DNA from: an uncultured Bacteroidales bacterium
GTDB lineage: Bacteria > Bacteroidota > Bacteroidia > Bacteroidales > Muribaculaceae
Length of the DNA: 7,288 bases
Direction of reading: 5' to 3'
Assembly (NCBI GenBank): GCA_947175585.1
Contig: CAMWNL010000074.1
Coordinates: forward strand, 1-7,288
This document shows, piece by piece, positions 1-6,543 of the stretch; within the stretch, counting starts at the first letter, position 1; each line of letters opens with the position of its first letter. The position numbers and the translations under genes were made by a program. A model generated the notes under the pieces. The model searched no databases and was not told the DNA's origin. It saw nothing but the letters and a program-made list of their open reading frames with translations.

Positions 1-1
1 G

Positions 2-2341
2 CAAGTGATAGCTTACATCAAGTCTGGAATTGCTGCCGGAAAGTCAAGACAGCAAATTGGTCAGGAACTTTTAGCCAAAGGTGTTACGCCGGAACAGGCT
101 GAACGCATTAAAGCGGCCTATGAATCTCAGGAGGGTAGCGACGCAGTCGTAACTACTCAAAATGTTGCAGCCGCAAATAACGAGCGTCGCCATTCTGTCA
201 CTGACGATATCACGTCAGCATCGTTAGATGATATTAACCGAGAGGTGGATAAGGGGGATAATGACCAAGTGGCTGCTAAATTGATTTACGGTCACAATGT
301 GTTCAATTCTCCTAATCTGACATTTGAACCGAGTGATAATCTGGCAACTCCGCAGAATTATCGTCTTGGCCCCGGTGACGAAGTAATCATAGATATTTGG
401 GGAACATCAGAAGATCATCTGCGTCAGACAATCTCACCAGAAGGCAGTATTATGATTGATCAGGTTGGTCCGGTGTATCTTAACGGAATGACAATCAATG
501 ATGCCAATCAGCATATCAAAACTGCTTTTTCTAAGAAATATGCCGGCGTGAATGACGCTGAGACTGATATTCAGGTGACACTCGGTCAGGTTCGTTCTAT
601 TCAGGTTGACCTTATGGGTGAGGTCGCAACACCGGGTACATACCGCTTGTCTCCGTTCTCAACCGTGTTTCATGCTATACACCGTGCCGGAGGTATAAAT
701 GATATAGGTACTCTCCGTAATGTGCAGGTGTTGAGAAATGGTAAAAAAATTGCCGGTGTCGATATTTATGAATATCTGTTTGAGGGTAAAACATCAGGTA
801 ACATACGCCTGCAGGAAGGTGATGTGATTATCGTGCCGCCTTATGAGACACTTGTCAATATCAATGGTAACGTAAAGCGTCCGATGTATTATGAAGTTAA
901 GCCTAATGAGAATATTAAGACTCTTATCGGATACGCCGGTGGCTTTACAGGTGACGCATATACAGACAACGTGCGTGTTGCTCGTCAGGCCGGAGGTGAA
1001 AATGAGTTGTATAATATTGCTCAGGGTGATTATGCCACATATCGTCTTCAGGATGGTGACATTGTGACAGTGGGATCAATTCTTGACAGATACTCTAACA
1101 GAGTTGAACTTAAAGGTTCAGTATATCGTCCCGGTATGTTTGCAATCAGTAATGATCTGAAGACAGTGGGTCAGTTGATTGCACAGGCTGATGGCCTCAC
1201 TGAGGATGCATACATTGATCGCGCACTTCTGTATCGTGAAGGTCCTAACCTTGAACTGCAGGTTATGGCTTTGGATCTCGGAGGCATACTCAAAGGCACA
1301 GCACAGGATGTTGAGTTGAAGCGAAATGACGTCGTTATCATTTCAAGTATTCATGAACTTCAGGAGCGTGGTTCAATTACCATTAACGGTATGATTGCAC
1401 GCCCCGGCACTTATCCCTATGCAGAGCATTTTACACTTCAGGATCTTATTTTCCAGGCCGGAGGCCTGCTTGAAGGTGCTTCGACCGCGCGCGTAGATAT
1501 TTCTCGTCGTATCGTAGATCCTACTGCTACCACCGAGTCTAATCAGATTTCAACTGTGTTTTCTGTTTCAATCGAGGGTGGACTTGCGGTAGGTAATGGC
1601 AAAGGATTTATTCTCGAACCTTACGATGTGGTTCAGGTGCGTCGTAGCCCCGGTTACGAGCCTCAGGAGTCTGTGACACTTCAAGGACAGGTTCTTTTTG
1701 AAGGTGATTATACTCTTCAGAAGAGAAATGAAAGACTTTCTGATGTTGTCCGCAGAGCCGGTGGCATACTCGAAGGCGCTTATGTTAAGGGCGCATATTT
1801 GACTCGCAGAATGTCGGAAGACGAATTTAATACACGTAAGGCTGCATTGCAACTTGCGTTATCAAACAGTCAGACAGGTATGGGTGACTCTATTTCAGTG
1901 AATAAACTTGATTTGTCTCCTAATTATAATGTGGGTATTAATTTGGCAAAAGCTCTTGCTAATCCCGGATCACATTATGACATCATTCTAGAGCCCGGCG
2001 ATAAATTGTTTGTACCTCAGGAGCAGTCAACGGTAAAGATAGCCGGTGACGTGTTGTATCCCAATACAGTTATCTACGAACCGGGTAAGAAACTCAAGGA
2101 TTATATCAATCAGGCCGGTGGTTATGGTCAGAGAGCAAAAAAGAATTCTGTTTATGTAGTTTATATGAACGGAACAGTAACAAAGGCAAAGCGTTCTACA
2201 GTTATTGAGCCGGGTTGCCAGATTATTGTGCCGTCAAAGCCACAGAATGGTGGTGCTGACTGGACTAAGATTCTTGCTTTGGCTTCCGGTTTCTCTTCTA
2301 TTGCTACTATGGCAGCTGCTGTGGCCAATATGGTGAAATAA
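2..2341 (+). CDS. Polysaccharide export outer-membrane protein, Wza-like, with six SLBB-like repeats (5' partial)
   Basis: This is probably the outer-membrane channel through which capsule or exopolysaccharide leaves the cell. The reading frame is open to the window edge. The codon before GTG at 5 encodes Gln, and homologs typically begin with a signal peptide followed by a segment like 'DxQVIxYIKxG', so the true start and signal sequence lie upstream. Counting from GTG at 5 as residue 1, a short helical motif covers residues 1-40 (GKSRQQIGQELLAKG). The Poly_export domain follows at about 116-195 (YRLGPGDEV). SLBB-like beta-grasp repeats begin near 198, 283, 366, 456, 555 and 675, most with a 'G.V..PG.Y' turn and a later 'AGG' motif. 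Residues 755-777 are hydrophobic and may form the C-terminal membrane helix known in Wza. E. coli Wza is far shorter (about 380 residues); long multi-SLBB versions are usual in Bacteroidota. wzz follows after 29 bp, so the two are probably co-transcribed. Family assignment is strong; the exact polysaccharide is unknown. Confidence 0.93.
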   Translation, partial: QVIAYIKSGIAAGKSRQQIGQELLAKGVTPEQAERIKAAYESQEGSDAVVTTQNVAAANNERRHSVTDDITSASLDDINREVDKGDNDQVAAKLIYGHNVFNSPNLTFEPSDNLATPQNYRLGPGDEVIIDIWGTSEDHLRQTISPEGSIMIDQVGPVYLNGMTINDANQHIKTAFSKKYAGVNDAETDIQVTLGQVRSIQVDLMGEVATPGTYRLSPFSTVFHAIHRAGGINDIGTLRNVQVLRNGKKIAGVDIYEYLFEGKTSGNIRLQEGDVIIVPPYETLVNINGNVKRPMYYEVKPNENIKTLIGYAGGFTGDAYTDNVRVARQAGGENELYNIAQGDYATYRLQDGDIVTVGSILDRYSNRVELKGSVYRPGMFAISNDLKTVGQLIAQADGLTEDAYIDRALLYREGPNLELQVMALDLGGILKGTAQDVELKRNDVVIISSIHELQERGSITINGMIARPGTYPYAEHFTLQDLIFQAGGLLEGASTARVDISRRIVDPTATTESNQISTVFSVSIEGGLAVGNGKGFILEPYDVVQVRRSPGYEPQESVTLQGQVLFEGDYTLQKRNERLSDVVRRAGGILEGAYVKGAYLTRRMSEDEFNTRKAALQLALSNSQTGMGDSISVNKLDLSPNYNVGINLAKALANPGSHYDIILEPGDKLFVPQEQSTVKIAGDVLYPNTVIYEPGKKLKDYINQAGGYGQRAKKNSVYVVYMNGTVTKAKRSTVIEPGCQIIVPSKPQNGGADWTKILALASGFSSIATMAAAVANMVK

Positions 2342-2370
2342 AATCCGTCTCACACTATAAATTTCTAATT

Positions 2371-3498
2371 ATGCAAGAAGAAAAAAATCTGATAGAAAAC
2401 GATAGCGAAGAGAAGGAAATCGACATCATGGAGATGGCGATGAAACTGTGGACTCAGCGTAAGCGCATTATTAAATGGTGTGTTGCCGGAGCCGTGATTG
2501 GATTGATTGTGGCTTTCAGTATCCCTCGTGAATATTCAACTACGGTTAAGCTTGCACCTGAGACTACAGATAAAAAAATGTCAGGTGGTGGCTTAAGTGC
2601 GTTAGCATCTATGGCCGGAATCGGTGGCGCAGCCGGTGGTGGAGTTGATGCTGTATATCCTATGCTTTATCCTGATGTGGTTGAATCCGTGCCTTTTTTG
2701 ACAGGACTTTTTAATGTCAAGGTGACTACAAAGAAGGATAAGGAAACTTTTACAGTTGAGCAGTATCTTGAAGATGAGACTCATGGTCCATGGTGGGGCT
2801 TTGTTCTTGGTCTTCCGGGCAAGATTATTGGCTTGTTCCGTTCTTCAGATGAAGGTGGCGAAGGTCATACTCTTGACAATTTTCAGTTGACTCAAGATGA
2901 GAGCCGATTGGTAAAATCTCTTTCAGAAAGAGTTACAGCCAGTGTTGATCAAAAGACTTCTGTTATTACGATTAGTGTGATGATGCAAGATCCTTTGGTC
3001 TCGGCTATGCTCGCAGATACAGTTGTAGCAAGATTGCAAGAGTATATAACCGATTATCGCACTAACAAGGCAAAGATTGACCTGGAGTATGCCGAGAAGT
3101 TGAATGAAGAGGCACGTGCAAATTATTACGAGGCCCAACAGCTATATGCTGATTATCTTGACCATAATCAAGGTATTGCCTTCCGCTCAGCAGAGACGGT
3201 TAAAGAGCGTTTGCAGAATGAAGCGCAGTTGGCATTCTCTCTTTATAATCAAACCGCTCAGCAGGTTCAGACAGCCCAAGCCAAAGTTCAGGAAGCTACC
3301 CCGGCATACGCTGTGATTACTCCGGCCACTGTGCCCATCCAGCCGGTTAAACCGAAGAAAGCTATGATACTCATCGGCTTTACTTTCCTTGCTTTTGTTG
3401 CGTGCGCAGCTTGGATTCTGTTCCTGTCTCCTATGCTTGATGACTATAAGGCAAAACTTGATAGTATGAAGCATGAAGATGGACAAAAGTCAAAGTAA
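2371..3498 (+). CDS. Wzz-type polysaccharide chain-length determinant
   Basis: This is probably an inner-membrane polysaccharide co-polymerase that sets chain length and links synthesis to the outer-membrane exporter. The 375-residue protein has the family layout. It has a charged cytosolic N-terminus, a first membrane helix at about 34-51 and the typical 'REYSTTVKL' Wzz motif just after it. A large periplasmic part follows, with a likely coiled coil at about 230-310. A proline-rich stretch (P318, P322, P325, P328) leads into a second helix at about 330-352. A glycine/alanine-rich loop lies at 71-91. No Walker A motif or tyrosine-rich tail is seen, so this is Wzz without a fused BY-kinase. 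The ATG at 2371 is chosen because it gives the expected short cytosolic lead. Upstream is AT-rich with no Shine-Dalgarno, as is normal in Bacteroidota. It sits 29 bp after the exporter and 6 bp before the M23 gene. Confidence 0.92.
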   Translation: MQEEKNLIENDSEEKEIDIMEMAMKLWTQRKRIIKWCVAGAVIGLIVAFSIPREYSTTVKLAPETTDKKMSGGGLSALASMAGIGGAAGGGVDAVYPMLYPDVVESVPFLTGLFNVKVTTKKDKETFTVEQYLEDETHGPWWGFVLGLPGKIIGLFRSSDEGGEGHTLDNFQLTQDESRLVKSLSERVTASVDQKTSVITISVMMQDPLVSAMLADTVVARLQEYITDYRTNKAKIDLEYAEKLNEEARANYYEAQQLYADYLDHNQGIAFRSAETVKERLQNEAQLAFSLYNQTAQQVQTAQAKVQEATPAYAVITPATVPIQPVKPKKAMILIGFTFLAFVACAAWILFLSPMLDDYKAKLDSMKHEDGQKSK

Positions 3499-3504
3499 AT
3501 GTAA

Positions 3505-4281
3505 ATGTCAATTGGACGAAAAATTGCGGTTGCTACAATATTGGCGATTTCGAGTAGTTTATTTTGTTTGAAATCTCAAGATAGTATTCCGCTGATACAA
3601 GTTATTGAGGCCGTAGGTGAAATACCCCCGGCCTCAATTTATAAAAGAGATTCAATGTCATCCAATAATGTTGACTCACTGACAAAAGATTTTTTGTCAG
3701 ATATATTCTCAGTTTTGAGTGAATCGCGAGCAGGTAATGACACAACATTATCGAGTGTAGACTCGCAGGACGCTTTCTCTGTTTTTGATTTTATAACGTC
3801 GGCATATCGATCTAAAAGTTTTTATGAGTCCGGTGGTTCAGATTATCTAAAATCAAAACGTAGACTTCAAATGTATGATGGTCCATTGCCGGAAATCGAC
3901 GAATCGAAGTTCTGTCGTCCTGTTAAAGGAAGAATAACGTCATCTTTCGGTACACGTCCGGATTCTGATAAAATTCATTATGGAGTAGATTTTGCCGGGA
4001 AGAAAGGAGATACTGTAAGGGTGGCATTACCGGGAATTGTGACTATGTGTGCTTATGATAAGAAAGGTTATGGCTGGTATGTCTGTGTTACCGATAGTTC
4101 TGGACTTGAGATGCGCTATGCCCATCTTTCAAAGGTTCTGGTCGCGCGTGGAGATCGACTGCAATATCAGGCTCCGGTAGGTTTGGTTGGCTCAACCGGT
4201 AACTCAACCGGCCCTCACTTGCATTTTGAAATAAGATATAAGGGCAGGGCTGTGAACCCGATATTTTACATTTTAAAGTAG
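3505..4281 (+). CDS. M23-family (LytM-like) zinc metallopeptidase, exported
   Basis: This is a predicted periplasmic endopeptidase that cuts peptidoglycan cross-bridges or stem peptides. Residues 1 to about 25 form a signal peptide (basic GRK, then a hydrophobic run). Cys21 is preceded by Leu-Phe, which does not fit a lipobox. Residues 30-130 are a Ser/Asp-rich, low-conservation linker. The M23 domain fills about 137-258. Expected zinc ligands are present as H158 and D162 (HYGVD) and H240, with catalytic histidines H207 (YAHLS) and H238 (GPHLHFE). The site therefore looks complete, unlike the degenerate EnvC/NlpD activators. The ATG at 3505 lies 6 nt after the wzz stop (an ATG at 3499 meets a stop at once), which suggests translational coupling to wzz. 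A role in opening the cell wall for the export machinery is inference from context; a general cell-wall role is the alternative. Confidence 0.92.
   Translation: MSIGRKIAVATILAISSSLFCLKSQDSIPLIQVIEAVGEIPPASIYKRDSMSSNNVDSLTKDFLSDIFSVLSESRAGNDTTLSSVDSQDAFSVFDFITSAYRSKSFYESGGSDYLKSKRRLQMYDGPLPEIDESKFCRPVKGRITSSFGTRPDSDKIHYGVDFAGKKGDTVRVALPGIVTMCAYDKKGYGWYVCVTDSSGLEMRYAHLSKVLVARGDRLQYQAPVGLVGSTGNSTGPHLHFEIRYKGRAVNPIFYILK
3679..3700 (+). repeat. Perfect 9-bp inverted repeat inside the M23 gene
   Basis: CTGACAAAA (3679-3687) and TTTTGTCAG (3692-3700) are exact reverse complements separated by the four bases GATT. The RNA would form a 9-bp stem with a tetraloop. It lies in the poorly conserved linker region of the peptidase, about codons 59-66, and no T-run follows, so it does not look like a terminator. 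It could affect mRNA stability or translation speed, or be chance. Confidence 0.4.
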
Positions 4282-4342
4282 ACCTGGCGTGCATCAGAAG
4301 ACCTCTATTTATGTTTTTTTACTGATTTTTACAGGCGACTGA

Positions 4343-4374
4343 TTAGACTATAATGAGAAAATAATGTATCTTTG
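4343..4374 (+). promoter_or_regulatory. Bacteroidota sigma-ABfr-type promoter for the kinase-like gene
   Basis: TATCTTTG at 4367-4374 matches the TAnnTTTG -7 consensus in every fixed base. A weaker -33 candidate, TTAG at 4343-4346 (consensus TTTG), lies 20 bp upstream. Transcription would begin near 4380, leaving a leader of about 25 nt before the ATG at 4405. The rest of the 123-bp gap holds a T-run at 4314-4320 but no convincing terminator stem, so read-through from the export operon is possible. Confidence 0.72.
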
Positions 4375-4404
4375 CGTTGTATTTAACAAAATTTAATCCG
4401 AAAA

Positions 4405-5898
4405 ATGAAGAAACATATATTTGTAATAATTGCTATTTTGTTGTCGTTTAACTCTTTGTGTGCCGCAACAAGAGGCGATAATATGATGGAGCAGGCTAAA
4501 ACTAATCTTGCTAAGAAGGAATACACTCCGGCTCGATACTACTTTAAGGAGGCTCTTAACTCGTATGTTAATGAGAAAAATCCTAAAAAGGCTGTTGAAG
4601 CCGGTGTAGAAGCTGCTCGTCTTTATTACCGCGAAAATTATTACAAAGAGGCTTTCGAAGTCCTCGCTCGTGCTGAATCCGTAGTCGCTGAACAAGCTGC
4701 TCTTGATGCTCAACTTGAAGAGTTGTATTACGACACGGCTCGCGAACGACTCGCGATGTATATCAATATCAAGAATGGGGCCAAAGCGCGTGAGAATTTG
4801 GATAGGATGGCGTCACATGTCGGTAAGAATCCGGTGCGCGCTACTGATTTACTTTATAACGAGGCCGCATTCTCCTATGCATTTGGAAATAATAAGGCAG
4901 GCGACGATGCAATTAATAAATTGATTGCCGTTTATGAACGTCAGGATAGTTATGAAAAAGCTGACAGCTCTTTCAGAGCCCTGATTGATTGTGCTACTGC
5001 TTCAAAGAATGCACGATTACTTAATCGTACTTATGCCCGTTACAATCAGTGGACCGATTCAATGAAGATGCTCCATACGCAGGAACGTCTTGATAACGCT
5101 GCTGCAGAGGTTGCTGCGCGTGATGTGACTATTGACGAACTCAATGGTACGATTGGTACAAAGACTGCGTTGATCGTCACCTTGTGTGTTGTTATTGCTA
5201 TACTTGTGGCAGTGATAATCGTAGGCGGTATCGTGCTGATACGGTATATAGCCCGTTGTCGCACACTTAAGCGTAATCTTGACACCGCCCTCGAACATAC
5301 CAGACTGAAAGATGCATTTATTCATAATATATTATCGCAGATGCAGCCTACACTGGAGACGCTTCCTGCAAGCCATCCGGCTGTGGCAGCGCTTAAGAAA
5401 TTTGCAGGCGATGTGCAGTTATTGTCTGAACTCGAAGCTAATGTTACAGATCTGTATGAAACTGCCGATGTAAACATATTGCATTTTTGCGAGGCGCTTG
5501 CTGATGAGGTTAGACCTGAGCTTGCCGAGGGTGTGACGCTTACTGTCAATGCACCGAAGATGACTGTTCGAATAAATGAAGAGGAAACCGCACAGGTGAT
5601 ACGTCATCTGCTTATTAATGCTGCTCGCCACACTCCCGAAGGAGGCAAGATAACTCTCGAATATAAGAAGCGAGGGGCGCGCTCTGCGCAGTTTATTGTC
5701 ACGGATACCGGTAGTGGCATTAGAGAAGAAAAGCGTGCCGGTATTTTCCGCCCATTTAACGAAATCAGAGATTTGACAAAGGGCAATGGCCTCGGTTTGC
5801 CAATCAATGCTATCCGCGCGCGACGTCTTAACGGTACGCTTACCCTTGATCACACTTATGCTAAAGGAGCGCGTTTCATCCTTGACGTTCACTCTTGA
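4405..5898 (+). CDS. TPR-containing histidine-kinase-like membrane protein with an apparently degenerate phosphoacceptor
   Basis: This is a probable envelope sensor of 497 residues. A signal peptide (1 to about 20, ending SLCA) precedes TPR-like helical repeats at about 25-215 in the periplasm. A short coiled coil at about 222-250, one membrane helix at 254-281 and a cytosolic kinase-like part follow. The HATPase_c domain (about 355-497) keeps the N box (N405 in LLINAARHT), the G1 box D434-T-G-S-G438, an F box (FRPF, 448-451) and the G2 box (GNGLGL, 460-465), so ATP binding is likely. The dimerisation helix reads FIHNILSQMQPTL at 305-317. Aligned with the usual F(L)xNxSHExRTPL, Ser311 stands where the phosphorylated His is expected and Gln312 replaces the Glu. 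H307, one turn earlier, is the only nearby histidine. No response regulator is adjacent. It has its own promoter and a terminator. It may be a pseudokinase, a phosphatase-type regulator, or a kinase using a shifted His. Confidence 0.85.
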   Translation: MKKHIFVIIAILLSFNSLCAATRGDNMMEQAKTNLAKKEYTPARYYFKEALNSYVNEKNPKKAVEAGVEAARLYYRENYYKEAFEVLARAESVVAEQAALDAQLEELYYDTARERLAMYINIKNGAKARENLDRMASHVGKNPVRATDLLYNEAAFSYAFGNNKAGDDAINKLIAVYERQDSYEKADSSFRALIDCATASKNARLLNRTYARYNQWTDSMKMLHTQERLDNAAAEVAARDVTIDELNGTIGTKTALIVTLCVVIAILVAVIIVGGIVLIRYIARCRTLKRNLDTALEHTRLKDAFIHNILSQMQPTLETLPASHPAVAALKKFAGDVQLLSELEANVTDLYETADVNILHFCEALADEVRPELAEGVTLTVNAPKMTVRINEEETAQVIRHLLINAARHTPEGGKITLEYKKRGARSAQFIVTDTGSGIREEKRAGIFRPFNEIRDLTKGNGLGLPINAIRARRLNGTLTLDHTYAKGARFILDVHS

Positions 5899-5937
5899 TA
5901 AATCCGATATAAAAGTCATTTAAATAATGTTTATTTG

Positions 5938-5966
5938 CGGCCGTATCCCGATAAAGGAGACGGCCG
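5938..5966 (+). terminator. Hairpin terminator after the kinase-like gene
   Basis: CGGCCGT (5938-5944) pairs exactly with ACGGCCG (5960-5966). After one A/G mismatch, TCC (5946-5948) pairs with GGA (5956-5958), leaving a 7-nt loop. A short T-rich stretch follows, with TTTT at 5970-5973. The element lies 40 bp past the kinase stop and about 80 bp before the nuo promoter, a fitting place for a factor-independent terminator. The weak T-tract lowers certainty. Confidence 0.65.
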
Positions 5967-6016
5967 TGATTTTATCTGCTGATGCGGTCTGGCTCATTAT
6001 TTCCTGCGATTTGACG

Positions 6017-6039
6017 TTCGTTAAAAAGTTTTTAAAGAA
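6017..6039. promoter_or_regulatory. 23-bp AT-rich dyad, candidate operator upstream of the nuo promoter
   Basis: The segment centred on G6028 has 11-base arms that pair at 10 of 11 positions. The inner seven are perfect (TTAAAAA / TTTTTAA). There is one mismatch at 6020/6036, then three more pairs. It ends 6 bp before the candidate -33 box at 6046, where a repressor or activator dimer could touch RNA polymerase. No known regulator motif is recognised, and AT-richness raises the chance of coincidence. Confidence 0.4.
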
Positions 6040-6045
6040 ACATAG

Positions 6046-6074
6046 TTGAAATTGTAAAATTTTGACTACCTTTG
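6046..6074 (+). promoter_or_regulatory. Bacteroidota sigma-ABfr-type promoter for the nuo operon
   Basis: TACCTTTG at 6067-6074 fits the TAnnTTTG -7 consensus exactly, and TTG at 6046-6048 is an acceptable -33 element 18 bp upstream. Transcription should begin near 6080, giving a leader of about 80 nt before nuoA. The terminator at 5938-5966 separates this unit from the upstream gene, which supports this as the start of the complex I operon. Confidence 0.75.
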
Positions 6075-6091
6075 CGCTAAAATACAACATT

Positions 6092-6145
6092 ATGGCTCAT
6101 CGTATACTTTTGCGGTTTGCTTTAATTGATGTTTTCTGTTGGTAA
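6092..6145 (+). CDS. Possible 17-codon leader ORF before nuoA
   Basis: An ATG at 6092, about 12 nt after the predicted transcription start, opens a frame encoding MAHRILLRFALIDVFCW. It stops at 6143-6145, 17 nt before the nuoA ATG and in a different frame. No Shine-Dalgarno is seen, and there is no run of one amino acid as in classical attenuators. It could be a translated upstream ORF that tunes nuoA expression, or simply a chance frame in an unusually long leader. I do not recognise the peptide. Confidence 0.2.
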   Translation: MAHRILLRFALIDVFCW

Positions 6146-6162
6146 AATCATTTTAAATCAAT

Positions 6163-6543
6163 ATGATAGCTTTAGACATTTTTGGTATTACGAACAATGG
6201 CCTCCTTGCCATCACAGCGCTCCTTACAGGTTTTGCGCTTGTTGCGCTCGCCATGTGGATTGCGAAGCTTATTTCGCCGCGTTCATTTAATCCTCAAAAA
6301 GGCGAAGCCTATGAATGTGGTATCCCGACACGCGGTAAGAGCATGTCGCAATTTAAAGTCGGATACTATCTGTTTGCAATTCTCTTTTTGATGTTTGATG
6401 TTGAAACAGTGTTTCTGTATCCTTGGGCTGTGCGCATGCGCGAGCTTGGAGTAGATGGTCTCATCAGCATTGCAGTATTCTTCGGCGTTTTAGTGCTCGG
6501 GCTTGTTTATGCCTGGCGGAAAGGAGCTCTTGAATGGAAGTAA
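6163..6543 (+). CDS. nuoA: NADH-quinone oxidoreductase (complex I) subunit A
   Basis: This is a small membrane subunit at the junction of the quinone-reducing arm and the proton-pumping arm of complex I. The 126-residue protein has three membrane helices at about 13-36, 65-89 and 97-118. The long loop between helices 1 and 2 carries the family signature, seen here as NPQKGEAYECG (43-53), followed by the GYYLFAILFLMFDVET stretch with acidic D79 and E81. Length and motifs are normal for NuoA. The ATG at 6163 places the first helix close to the N-terminus, as expected; no Shine-Dalgarno precedes it. It is the first gene of a nuoA-nuoB-nuoC run behind its own promoter. In many Bacteroidales the nuo operon lacks nuoE, nuoF and nuoG, so the electron donor may not be NADH, but this window does not reach far enough to tell. 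Confidence 0.97.
   Translation: MIALDIFGITNNGLLAITALLTGFALVALAMWIAKLISPRSFNPQKGEAYECGIPTRGKSMSQFKVGYYLFAILFLMFDVETVFLYPWAVRMRELGVDGLISIAVFFGVLVLGLVYAWRKGALEWK
6521..6526 (+). promoter_or_regulatory. Shine-Dalgarno-like site for nuoB inside nuoA
   Basis: AAGGAG ends 7 bases before the nuoB ATG at 6534, an ideal spacing. Such a sequence is uncommon in this genome style, where the other starts in the window lack one. It also encodes part of the conserved C-terminal KGALEWK of NuoA, so protein constraint alone might explain it. Confidence 0.5.

Noticed and set aside
5..7. GTG at 5 as the true start of the exporter gene
   Set aside because: The frame stays open to the window edge, no signal peptide follows the GTG, and the preceding codon (Gln) continues the typical family sequence, so the start is upstream.
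1568..1852. 94-codon minus-strand frame inside the exporter gene
   Set aside because: It overlaps conserved SLBB coding sequence and shows no family signature or initiation signal.
2358..2365. TAAATTTC, a near match to the TAnnTTTG promoter box before wzz
   Set aside because: It misses the final G and lies only 5 bp before the wzz ATG, leaving no room for a leader; co-transcription with the exporter is simpler.
4191..4213. Tandem CTCAACCGG repeat with 12-bp spacing in the M23 gene
   Set aside because: It encodes the conserved GSTGNSTGPH motif ahead of the HLH zinc site, so protein constraint explains it.
4282..4342. Possible terminator with a seven-T run (4314-4320) after the M23 gene
   Set aside because: No stem of useful length precedes the T-run; only the direct repeat AGACCT is present, which cannot fold.
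5419..5919. 166-codon open frame on the minus strand opposite the kinase-like gene
   Set aside because: It lies opposite a clear HATPase domain in the + frame, its product has no recognisable motif, and no promoter or start signal supports it.
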